Positions 55,363-64,000 of a DNA stretch of 64,000 nt are shown in pieces. The notes below the pieces were generated by a model. It searched no databases and was not told the origin of the DNA. It saw only the letters and a program-made list of their open reading frames with translations. Positions within the stretch are counted from its first letter, which is position 1. Every line of letters starts with the position of its first letter. The translations under genes and the position numbers were made by a program. The stretch lies in assembly GCA_029718625.1 (NCBI GenBank), contig CM056395.1, forward strand, positions 20,052,309 to 20,116,308. Reading direction: 5' to 3'. Origin of the DNA: Synaphobranchus kaupii. Its lineage: Eukaryota; Chordata; Actinopteri; Anguilliformes; Synaphobranchidae.

Positions 55363-57265
55363 AAAAGAAAAGAAATTCTAATAATAACAGTACCGGAAAA
55401 AGACGTCCGTATGTGTGCAGCTATATTATGGCCCCTGTGCTTAGCTTGCCTGACTTTGATGCTGGAGATCCTTGGTTCAAGGCTCGCCCTTGGAAATTTT
55501 TATAACATTTTTTTATTTATTGTTTTTGTTATGCTTTTCACACGTAAGAATGTGAAATCCTCAGACAAATTTTGGCACTGGTAGCATTACTCTTTAACGA
55601 AAAACATGCATGGTGTAGCCTGCTATGAAGCCACATTTCACATACAACTGGTGGGGCTATACCTGCCTGGCATTTCATTCAGCTCTGTTCAGTTAATTTG
55701 AAAAATTAAACTACTTCACTGCCATATGTGGGATCAATCATCATGTTAGCTGGACGGCTAGTATAAGTCATACAGTAATATATTTATAACTATAATAATG
55801 ATTACATTTAGCCTACTATGCGACACAAGCATGTATAGCCTATGCCAGAAACTTGTTTATCAGTGCATGCTGCAAGAAAAATGATCAAAGCATACTGCAA
55901 TATACATGTCCGACAATTTCACCATTCATGGCCATTTCAGTACGTGTTTATATATTTTCCTTATGCAATATTGATACTCACATTAATCACAATCTACTTC
56001 GGAAACGTCATGAAGGGCATAGAGATTTCATGATGACAGATTTATACATTTTAAAGTGACGATGGCCGCTGCATTTCTGCTGTTATTACCAACGTTTTAA
56101 CTAACCTACTGTTAGCTACTTTCAAATGCAAAGTTTTCTGTTATATATTTAGGCTACGTCTACCGTGTAGGCTAGACAACCCTTTAAAATACGTACCGTC
56201 ATGCATTTAAAATACTGCAAACACTTAAATGTATTTGTAGTTCACGGTAAAGGACAGAATTCACGCCTATGTCTTTCTTTGAGGTAGAGTGCATGTGTGA
56301 CTCCATGTATTCTGTAGCTATGCATGTCTTAATGTCATTCTCTTCATATGCATTTCATCAGTTAGCAAACACACAACACAAATAAACAATACCTCAACAA
56401 AAAATGTTTTCAATATGAAAAACATGCCAAGTTACTCACGCTTAGCCTACAAAGAACTGTGTGTAAGTCATTAATTCAGACTGTGTGTAAGTCATTAATT
56501 GTTTACCGGAACATTTTTATTTTGAAATCAATTCTTACACGCTCTTACCGTAGAATGCCTAGTATATTGCGAACCAAAAAAATTGCGGCGGCTAGCTTGA
56601 CCATCTTTTTCGAAGTGGAGGCTGGCTTGACCGCAGGAGGCATTTCCCTGTTTACTGTGGAACATTACAGAGAATCTTGGCCTTGGGTCTGACTGGCACA
56701 GCACACAAGTTCGGCACAACATCAGTCTGAACACTACAGCACAGCACACCGTACATATTCTCTGTCCAATTTCCTGTCTCTGGCAAGATTGTTGACTCAC
56801 ATTAGAAGTCATCCATCTTGACAAATGACACAGTGTTATGCAGAAACAGGAACTGTGTGTTACTGGAATATACTTCTACTATTGCCTTCCAACATATGTG
56901 AATTATACTCCCTGAGAGAGGAAGTGAAGTTTCCCCTGAGATAATAACCATAGAGACTGATAGGGGTCCTGTCTTTTTTTAAAGAACTATAAAGAGTTTT
57001 GTTTCTTCTAATCATTTAATTCTCTGTGTGCATTGGTGATATGTAGATTATATAATTTTAGCTACATTTTGATTAGGGAGAGAAAACTGAAATATAATGA
57101 GAGTCAGTTGAACCCATTTGAAATATGAATATTGAATTAAATTAAATTGAAACCAAATATTCATGCAGCTAATCTATCACAAGGATGCACATCTGGGCTA
57201 ACCAGTGTTCTGCCTGTACATTCTGTTTATCTCTCTCTCTCTCTCAAATTAAAATTCAAATGTGC
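55363..57265. other. No recognised gene
   Basis: AT-rich intergenic DNA outside the duplicated NLR block. A tRNA-like stretch at 55440-55500 has no convincing fold. A 22-bp direct duplication (GTGTGTAAGTCATTAATT) occurs near 56460-56500. Confidence 0.5.
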
Positions 57266-58002
57266 TGTCGGGTAAGTGAGGACTAGGTAAAATGTGTATT
57301 TTCTGAATCCAGCGGTTCCAACAGTCAATGCCCTTGTTAAAACGTTCAGCACTCTGAATACTGAACACAAGCGATATTGCATGCTAGAACCCCCTCACTT
57401 AACCTACATTCAAAATAAGCTTTACGTGATTTAATTTAATAATTATTATTAAAAATGACAATCATCAATTAAATCGCCGAATTCTTTGATAGGTAAGTCG
57501 AACAGTAACCTGGTGGATCAACCAACAAGCCAAAACAAAATCTAAATCAGGTCTTGAGATTAAGTAATTTTATTAAGCGAAAACAGTCAATTGGAATAAT
57601 GAATTGAAATCATACATTCACTAAGGAATGTAGGCTGACTACTTATAATTTACAAAAGTGAAGGCATTAAACCAGACATTAATTAGGAAATACCAGTAAA
57701 GAGAGAGATAAGCCAAAAATTGCCAAATTATTTACCCTCCAGCTGAACAGGAACAAAAAGGAAACGCACGAGGAACCAAAAAGAATGACTTCTCCAAACA
57801 AACTCCACAATTGACTAACTTCTTTTTCTGCGGTACACTCATAAAATACCTCCACAGGAAGACCATCCCTGTCCTGATTGGGTTAAGGTGTGGGGGGAGG
57901 GGTCATTTATGACAAAGACTGGCTTATCTTTGATGGGGGGGTTGAGAATGAGAGAGGAGAGACAGAGATAGAGAGAAGGGGGGAAATATTAGATATCCTA
58001 CA
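57266..58002 (-). repeat. 3' LTR (left copy, complete)
   Basis: Begins TGTCGGGTAAG and ends CTACA on the plus strand, i.e. TG..CA termini on both readings. It differs from the right copy by only a few substitutions and single-base indels in G or A runs. Confidence 0.85.
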
Positions 58003-58012
58003 TCCCTCTCTT
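58003..58012 (-). other. Polypurine tract next to the 3' LTR
   Basis: AAGAGAGGGA on the minus strand, directly before the LTR start TGTAGGATATC. A near-copy (59023-59032) heads the internal duplication. Confidence 0.6.
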
Positions 58013-58054
58013 GTAAGAATAGGTGCATGCACCTGCTAAAAACCTATCCTTACA
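58012..58054 (-). ncRNA. RNA hairpin candidate, unit 1
   Basis: Arms 58012-58024 and 58042-58054 pair over 13 positions. In the element's sense (minus) all pair, with one G-U wobble. The loop region starts with the palindrome GGTGCATGCACC. See unit 2 for compensatory changes. Confidence 0.5.
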
Positions 58055-59022
58055 TCACCAAATAGAAATCACATTACACATTTGGACATTGAAGATGCAG
58101 TTACCTGCTAACAACAAAAACAACTGTCCAAATGGTTCACCAACCATTTTTAAAACATTTAGTCCATGCCCAGTTTAATAGTCCCTTTGTGATCTAGAGT
58201 CATATCTCTATTAGACACTCTTTTGTGTCGCTGCTGTTATGACACCCTGGTTCAGTCTCTTCCTTCTCCAGTGTCCCGGGTATCTAGACTGGCAAGGGAC
58301 CAGAAGTTCCCTGGACTTGGGTAACATGCAGTGCTTTTTCCATTAGTGTTGCAATTGCGTGAGTGAAATGCAACCTACTCCACAGTGTCTCTACCAGTTC
58401 TGCACGGCGTGCGGGGGGCTCTGTCTCCTGTGACAGGAAGGCTGGACGATCCACAGGTGGCAAAGTGCAGTCAGGGCCTCTCTTCTGACGGGCGGGGAAG
58501 CTCCTCTTTCCCTGTCGGAATCCATTTTGGCTCCTTTAGCCTGGATCCAATTGGGTGGACTGCTGACGGCAGTTGCTTAGGCTAGCTTCCCGCGGCAGGG
58601 TGTGGGACCGGTTGCACTTGTTTGCACTTGTGTCTGTGGGTGTCCTTTAGGGAATGGCAGGAGAAGACTGTGGGAGTTGAGGGCTTAGGCATTAACACTC
58701 ATAGCAACATGTGAAGACCGGAACAATTAATGATAGCACTGCATGTTATGACCGCTGTCAGTCCATGCTGGGGAACCTTATGGACAGGGTTTACCTTCCA
58801 CGGGATTGCCAGTCTAAATAATCACATGAATAGGGCTGACTTGTCCAGAAGTGTCTATGAACAGTATTTGGCGGGGCACCTACACTCTATAAAAGGGACT
58901 TAAACACAACATGGGCATGGTATTAGGTTAAAAGGTGGTGGTAGGGATTGGGGGGGGGGGAGAGGAGAGAGACAGAGAGAGGGAGAGAGAAAGAGCACAA
59001 GACATTAGGCAACATCCCGTCA

Positions 59023-60000
59023 TTCCCTCTCTTGGAACGATAGGTGCATGCAGCTGCTAAGAGCCTATCGTTCCATCATCAGAACAACCACACATTTGGA
59101 CATTATAAATATCATTGTACAATGATAGCTGCATGAAAACACCTGTCCTAATGGTTCATTAACCATCTTTAAAACAATTAGTCCATGTCCAGTTTACTAG
59201 TCCCATTGTGATGATCCGGTGTGGTGCAGACATTTTTTTATTTTTTTTTGTCACTGCTGTCATGGCACCTTGGTTCAGTCAATTCCTTCTCCGGTGTCAG
59301 GGTATCTGGACTGGCAAGGGAAGAGGCTCCCTGGACTTCCTTGGATAACATGCAGTGTTTATTCCCCTTAATGTTGTAACTGTGTGAGTGAAAGGCCGCC
59401 TAATTCCACAGTGTCGCTACCAATTCTGCACAGCGTGCGGGGGGCTCTGTCTCCTGTGACAGGCAGCTGGACGATCCACAGGCGGAAAAGTGCGGTCAAG
59501 ACCTCTCTACTGACGGGCGGGGAAGCACCTCTTTCCCTGTCGGAATCCGTTTTGGCTCCTTGAGCTCAGGTCCAGTTGGGGGGACTGCTGACGGCAGTCG
59601 CTTAGGTTAGCTTCCCGCGGCAGGGTATGGGTCCGGATGCACTTGTGCCTCTGGGGGTCCTTCGGGGAGTGGCAGGAGAAGACTGTGGGACTTGAGGGTT
59701 TAGGCCTTATCACTCACAGCAACATGTGAAGAGGAGAACACTGCATGTTATAAGCACTTAGTCCATTCAGGGGAACCTTACGGACAGGATTTACTATCCA
59801 CAAGATTGCCAGTCCAAATAATCACCTGAATAGGGCAGACTTGTCCACAAGTGCCCAGGAACAGCATTGGAGGGGGCACCTACACTTTAGAAAAGGGACT
59901 TAAAAACATGGGCATTGTCTTATGTTAAAAGGTGGTGGTAGGGATGTGGGGGGGGTGGTGAGGGGGGGGGGGGGGGGGGGGGGGGCAGGGGCAGGCAGAG
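59023..60000 (-). repeat. ~1 kb internal duplication, unit 2
   Basis: Second copy, lying between the gag-position ORF and unit 1. It ends in a G-rich tract (24 G at 59962-59985). Confidence 0.7.
59034..59074 (-). ncRNA. RNA hairpin candidate, unit 2
   Basis: GGAACGATAGG (59034-59044) pairs perfectly with CCTATCGTTCC (59064-59074). Compared with unit 1, two base pairs are changed on both sides (T-A to G-C, G-C to C-G) and the wobble becomes a Watson-Crick pair. Confidence 0.5.
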
Positions 60001-60164
60001 TGCCAGTTTTACCTCCTAGAACCCCAGTGTGGTTACTGGCAGTCCTTTGGCTGCGGAGGGCCACAGCGTTCAGCAAACCGGGATGACAGGAGACATCCTG
60101 TCATCTTGCTTCTTCCGCACGTGGATGCCCCTTAACCACGCCCGTCTCATCTCTGTCCAGGGGT

Positions 60165-62018
60165 CTATGCCAGTTTTGGCTTTGGTTCCCTCTCTGGGCA
60201 GCTGGGCTGATCGTTGCTCGTAGGCATGCAGTCCATCACTGCTCTCCGAACACTTCTGATGTCGGAAAAGGGCTCTTGCACTCTCCCTGGATGACGTGTG
60301 TGTGCGAAGTTTGCAGGTGTGGCTCGGGGGTGGAGAGACGAGGGTGGGGGAAACTGTTGTGCTAAATTGGCTGCTTTCATCTTGCTTTGGATTGCAAGAC
60401 AACACTCTGGCGGAGACTTTGAGGGCCAGAGGAGTCGTAAAACGGCCGGGGTTGGCTTCCTGCTCCATTTCTCTCGGGGTCTCTTTACAGCTCTGATAGG
60501 GGAGCGAGACTTTCGCAGAAGTCCCCCTATCTCCTCCATCACAGGAACTGTGGAAGTGGGAGAGTCCACAGAGCACACCCCTTCTGTCTGTGCAGCAGAC
60601 AGAGGTTCCCCGGATTCAGCAGGAGGGGAAGCAGCAGGAGGGGAAGAAAAGTCCACAAGGGGTGGGGTGGGGTCCTCGGCCTGGGTGGACTTTTCTGTGG
60701 GGGCTGACTCCACCTGTTGGGGTGCGTAGACCTCTCCACCTGGCAGGGCTGATGGGCCTGTAGAAGCCGGTTCCGTGTCCTGCGGTTCAACGGTCTCCTC
60801 ACCAGGCTGGGTTGCTGTGTCTGCAGTAGTAGGTTCTGCCTCCAGGGGTTTGACGGTCTCCTCACCAGGCTGGGCTGCTGTGTTTGCAGTAGCAGGTTCT
60901 GCCTCCAGGGGTTTGACAGTCTCCTCACCAGGCTGGGCTGCTGTGTCTGCAGTAGCAGGTTCTGCCTCCAGGGGTTTGACGGTCTCCTCACCAGGCTGGG
61001 CTGCTGTGTCTGCAGTAGCAGGTTCTGCCTCCAGGGGTTTGACGGTCTCCTCACCAGGCTGGGCTGCTGTGTCTGCAGTAGCAGGTTCTGCCTCCAGGGG
61101 TTTGACGGTCTCCTCACCAGGCTGGGCTGCTGTGTCTGCAGTAGCAGGTTCTGCCTCCAGGGGTTTGACGGTCTCCTCACCAGGCTGGGCTGCTGTGTCT
61201 GCAGTAGCAGGTTCTGCCTCCAGGGGTTTGACGGTCTCCTCACCAGGCTGGGCTGCTGTGTCTGCAGTAGCAGGTTCTGCCTCCAGGGGTTCGACGGTCT
61301 CCTCACCTGGCTCAGCTGAGAGGACTGCAGCAGCGGATTCCACGTCCTGTGGGGTCACATCCTCTGTGGTGGCTGGTGTGATACAAGACACAGAGCTGTT
61401 TCCCCCAAATTCCTCCAGGGAAGGGGGGCTCACCAGGGGGGCTACATTGTCTGTGGAGGTGACAAAATCCACAGAATTGTCCAAGCCTGAAGGGGGTGGG
61501 GATGAGTCAATGGAGAGTGCTGTATTGTCCTCGGTGGGGGGTGGTGCCTGGGTTATGGCTGGAATGGTGCCATGCACTGCTCCTTCCAGCGCATGCTGGA
61601 CTGCCACAGAAGAAACTGGTTTGGCAGTAACTCCTGACTTAGAGTGGTGCTTTTCCCAAGCCAGTTTCCACATCTGGTTTACCTCCTCCCATGCCTGCTT
61701 TGACCGCCAGAGGTAGAGAAAATGTTGTCTTTTCTCTAGGTACGACCTTATCCCTTGGACAATCTTGCGCTTGGTTTCATCACTATCTGGAGAAATCAGA
61801 TAGTCCAAATACTCAGTCCGCAGGTTGTAAAGGGCCTCCACCTTCAGCTGGTCCATTGCCTTGAGCTGTTCTGCAAATTTTGGGCACTGGGCTATCAAAT
61901 ATTGCCATTCTGATAACATGAGATACCACTGCTGATCCAGCCTTGACTGGCCAGGGAATGCTGGTAGGTTAGCAGTGGAGGGTAAATGAGGCATCTCTCT
62001 CTTTGTCTGGTATGCCAT
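60165..62018 (-). CDS. Gag-position ORF of the LTR element (617 residues)
   Basis: First ORF after the primer site, ATG 62016-62018. The first ~135 residues are rich in W, Q, L and charged residues (MLSEWQYLIAQCPKFAEQL, RSYLEKRQHFLYLWRSKQAW) and look helical, as in a structural gag-type protein, but I cannot match it to a named family. The middle is a Pro/Glu/Ala/Thr-rich low-complexity region with eight 21-residue repeats containing PGEETVKPLEAEP. The end is basic (RKSRSPIRAVKRPREKWSRK). No zinc knuckle, protease or polymerase motifs. The frame is intact, so the protein may be made or under selection; packaging in trans is a guess. Confidence 0.65.
   Translation of the reverse strand: MAYQTKREMPHLPSTANLPAFPGQSRLDQQWYLMLSEWQYLIAQCPKFAEQLKAMDQLKVEALYNLRTEYLDYLISPDSDETKRKIVQGIRSYLEKRQHFLYLWRSKQAWEEVNQMWKLAWEKHHSKSGVTAKPVSSVAVQHALEGAVHGTIPAITQAPPPTEDNTALSIDSSPPPSGLDNSVDFVTSTDNVAPLVSPPSLEEFGGNSSVSCITPATTEDVTPQDVESAAAVLSAEPGEETVEPLEAEPATADTAAQPGEETVKPLEAEPATADTAAQPGEETVKPLEAEPATADTAAQPGEETVKPLEAEPATADTAAQPGEETVKPLEAEPATADTAAQPGEETVKPLEAEPATADTAAQPGEETVKPLEAEPATANTAAQPGEETVKPLEAEPTTADTATQPGEETVEPQDTEPASTGPSALPGGEVYAPQQVESAPTEKSTQAEDPTPPLVDFSSPPAASPPAESGEPLSAAQTEGVCSVDSPTSTVPVMEEIGGLLRKSRSPIRAVKRPREKWSRKPTPAVLRLLWPSKSPPECCLAIQSKMKAANLAQQFPPPSSLHPRATPANFAHTRHPGRVQEPFSDIRSVRRAVMDCMPTSNDQPSCPEREPKPKLA
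60785..61288 (-). repeat. 63-bp coding minisatellite (eight units)
   Basis: Units start at 60785, 60848, 60911, 60974, 61037, 61100, 61163 and 61226; a ninth, diverged, partial unit starts at 61289. The central units are practically identical. 63 bp keeps the frame and gives 21 residues per unit. Confidence 0.95.
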
Positions 62019-62159
62019 AATAATATTAAAAAAATTTTTTTTTTAAATTAAATAAAATCAATAAATCTAAGACCAGTCGATTAGAAAAAGATTTGAACTT
62101 GTCTCAGAGTTTACCGCAGTTTACTCAATAGCAAAATTTAGTATGCTATAGGACAACCT

Positions 62160-62177
62160 ATCTCGGTGGAACCTCCA
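62160..62177 (-). other. Primer-binding site, tRNA-Gln type
   Basis: Plus-strand ATCTCGGTGGAACCTCCA equals the 3' end of a eukaryotic tRNA-Gln including CCA (one base different from the common form). On the minus strand it lies 4 bp inside the right LTR, as expected for the minus-strand primer site. Confidence 0.75.
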
Positions 62178-62181
62178 ATTA

Positions 62182-62906
62182 TGTCGGGTAAGTGAGGACT
62201 AGGTAAAATGTGTATTTTCTGAATCCAGCGGTTCCAACAGTCAATGCCCTTGTTAAAACGTTCAGCACTCTGAATACTGAACACAAGCGATATTGCGTGC
62301 TAGAACCCCTCACTTAACCTACATTCAAAATAAGCTTTACGTGATTTAATTTAATAATTATTATTAAAAATGACAATCATCAATTAAATCGCCGAATTCT
62401 TTGATAGGTAAGTCGAACAGTAACCTGGTGGATCAACCAACAAGCCAAAACAAAATCTAAATCAGGTCTTGAGATTAAGTAATTTTATTAAGCGAAAACA
62501 GTCAATTGGAATAATGAATTGAAATCATACATTCACTAAGGAATGTAGGCTGACTACTTATAATTTACAAAAGTGAAGGCATTAAACCAGACATTAATTA
62601 GGAAATACCAGTAAAGAGAGAGATAAGCCAAAAATTGCCAAATTATTTACCCTCCAGCTGAACAGGAACAAAAGGAAACGCACGAGGAACCAAAAAGAAT
62701 GACTTCTCCAAACAAACTCCACAATTGACTAACTTCTTTTTCTGCGGTACACTCATAAAATACCTCCACAGGAAGACCATCCCTGTCCTGATTGGGTTAA
62801 GGTGTGGGGGAGGGGGTCATTTATGACAAAGACTGGCTTATCTTTGATGGGGGGTTGAGAATGAGAGAGAGAGACAGAGATAGAGAGAAGGGGGGAAATA
62901 TTAGAT
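62182..62906 (-). repeat. 5' LTR (right copy, outer end truncated)
   Basis: Matches 57266-57994 almost base for base but stops at TTAGAT, lacking the terminal ATCCTACA seen in the left copy. Unrelated LINE-type sequence follows. Confidence 0.85.
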
Positions 62907-62949
62907 TTAGTTAGTTTTGCAGAACTCCAGGTGAAATTTTTCAATTTGA

Positions 62950-62989
62950 TTTTCATCCCATTTTTTGTTTTTGTTGCGCAATATAGGGC

Positions 62990-63048
<59 letters not shown>

Positions 63049-63962
63049 TATTATTTCACTCCCATAAAGGAGAATGGGCTGGCTAATGCAGCCAAATATT
63101 TTTAGCCTGATCTTTATAGGGGGATTGAATTTGGAAATATTTTGTTTAATTGCATAGCAGGCCCTGCGTGCTTTGTCCCGTAATGCATTTATTGCCATTT
63201 TGAAATTCCCTGAACCACTAATCACCAGACCCAGGTAAGTGTAGCTGGTGGTGTGCTCCAGGGTGTGGGCTCCTAGGGTAAATTGGTACCTGTTTCCCTG
63301 TGATCTGGATTTTTTCTGGAAGACTGTTTTTTTCCAGATTTACTGTCAGTGCCCAGTTCTGACAAAATTTCTCTAGGGATGACAGGCTCTGCTGTAACCC
63401 CTGTTCTGTGGGTGACAGCAGAACCAGGTCACCCGCATAGAGTAAGAATTTAATTTCTTTATCATGTAGTGAGTCCAGGAGCAGCAGACTTTTCCAACTG
63501 TAAAGCCAATTCATTAATGTAAATGTTGAAGAGTGTTGGGCTCAGACTGCAGCCCTGTCTCACTCCACGCCCCTGAGTGAAGAATTCAGTTATTTTATTT
63601 CCAATTGTGGTACTGCACTTATTCTCTGTGTACATCGATTTTATGATGTCATAGACTTTACCCCCCTACACCACTTTGTAAGATTTTTTAAAATAGTCCA
63701 TCGTGCCAAATTGAATCAAATGCTTTTTTGAAATCAACAACACATTAAATATTTTTCCTTTGTTCTTTTGGTGGACATTTTGTTTATGAGTGTGTAGGGT
63801 GTAAGTATGGTCAGAGGTGCGATGATTTGGTAAAAAGCCAATCTGACTCTTACTCAAGACATTGTGTTCCTTATAGTCCAGAGGCTTAGTGCACTTTTTT
63901 AGGCAAATCGTTACGGAGCGGATAAAAGCGTCAAATTTTGCATGAGGCTTCCTTAGGACCAA
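62950..63962 (-). pseudogene. Reverse transcriptase pseudogene of the Tx1/L1-like LINE
   Basis: The catalytic YADD is YAGD. There are frameshifts between the three pieces and a corrupted segment around 63740 (the expected fingers-domain FKKAFDSIW-type motif is out of frame). The C-terminal YGSE motif is followed directly by a TTA repeat read as poly-Asn, so the tail is lost. Confidence 0.7.
62990..63048. repeat. (TTA)n microsatellite
   Basis: About 19 TTA units inside the LINE remnant. Confidence 0.95.
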
Positions 63963-64000
63963 CTAAAGGATTTTAGCCTAGGAGCCCAACACAGATATTG

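Larger units (their letters stand above)
58003..58985 (-). repeat. ~1 kb internal duplication, unit 1
   Basis: Matches the unit from 59023 (offset about 1020 bp). Shared pieces include the polypurine tract and hairpin, GCACGGCGTGCGGGGGGCTC-like (one change in unit 2), GGCTGGACGATCCACAGG, and the ending GGTTAAAAGGTGGTGG. The units have diverged noticeably, so the duplication is older than this copy's LTR pair. Confidence 0.75.
57266..62906 (-). mobile_element. Non-autonomous LTR retrotransposon
   Basis: Two near-identical direct repeats (57266-58002 and 62182-62906) flank a 4.2 kb interior. Read on the minus strand, the order is 5' LTR (right), tRNA-Gln primer site, one long gag-position ORF, a non-coding part with a ~1 kb internal duplication, a polypurine tract and the 3' LTR (left). 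No protease, reverse transcriptase or integrase is present, so it must use proteins of another element. The outer ~8 bp of the right LTR are missing, so the target duplication cannot be checked. Confidence 0.85.
62907..64000 (-). mobile_element. Tx1/L1-like LINE, decayed, runs off the window end
   Basis: Minus-strand reverse-transcriptase pieces: SKSQIGFLPNHRTSDHTYTL (63962-63666), KEIKFLLYAGDLVLLSPTEQ and LEKFCQNWALTVNLEK (63514-63218), and NALRDKARRACYAIKQ...ILLYGSEI (63225-62990). The pieces are in different frames. Confidence 0.75.

Noticed and set aside
55440..55500. tRNA-like stretch with GGTTCAAGGCTC
   Set aside because: No cloverleaf and a poor A box; at best an old SINE head.
60785..61288. 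CRISPR-like regular repeats (also 11851-12131)
   Set aside because: The units are contiguous with no spacers, and the window is vertebrate; these are minisatellites.
60775..61716. 313-codon plus-strand ORF (also the 255-codon minus frame 60539-61306)
   Set aside because: It exists only because the 63-bp repeat is open in several frames; the frame following the primer site (60165-62018, minus) is the credible one.

Overview
The window is vertebrate nuclear DNA, almost certainly from a teleost fish. It has spliced genes with GT..AG introns, long CA/GT tracts, and a dense mix of fish-type transposons: L2, Tx1-like and other LINEs, Tc1/mariner, PIF/Harbinger, Kolobok-like, hAT and an LTR element. 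Its host genes belong to the fish-expanded NLR family that pairs a FISNA-NACHT exon with a terminal B30.2 exon. The species cannot be named from the sequence.

Host genes. Two complete NLR genes lie head to tail on the minus strand: gene 1 (19940-30328) and gene 2 (39456-53347). Each resolves into nine exons with canonical splice sites and matching codon phase throughout: an 11-codon first exon, a pyrin-like domain exon, a 48-nt linker, a ~1.8 kb FISNA-NACHT exon, three leucine-rich-repeat exons (177, 174, 174 nt), a 47-nt linker and a B30.2 (PRY-SPRY) exon. Predicted products are 1068 and 1060 residues. They are cytosolic sensor-type proteins: the pyrin-like domain would signal, NACHT would oligomerise with ATP, and LRR plus B30.2 would bind ligand. 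The duplicated block runs about 19862-30788 and 39382-55362; the second copy is longer because of later insertions. Between the genes (37706-38485) is a broken ecto-ADP-ribosyltransferase-like gene.

Mobile DNA, 1-19.6 kb. This part has no intact host gene. It holds four copies (A-D) of an internally deleted Tc/mariner-IS630 family, with C and D forming a close inverted pair; a 2 kb Harbinger-like element; two L2 LINE tails, one carrying a 37-bp minisatellite; a decayed jockey-like LINE; and a Kolobok-like element (15253-17103, TTAA ends) with a THAP exon and an ORF resembling the P2X7 C-terminal cysteine domain, nested in an older Tc1-like element.

Mobile DNA, 30.8-39.4 kb. Here are a second 2 kb Harbinger-like copy, a deleted Tc1 element, and a TTAA foldback element split by a Harbinger element that still carries a Myb/SANT-like ORF. 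Gene 2 introns hold a LINE and a 1.16 kb palindromic Tc1-like element. A 1.56 kb hAT deletion derivative sits 143 bp upstream of the gene 2 start codon; the same site in gene 1 is empty.

Right end. 57266-62906 is a minus-strand non-autonomous LTR retroelement. It has a primer site matching tRNA-Gln, one gag-position ORF with eight 63-bp repeats, no pol, and a ~1 kb internal duplication whose two copies each begin with a hairpin showing compensatory base changes. The window ends in a decayed Tx1/L1-like LINE.
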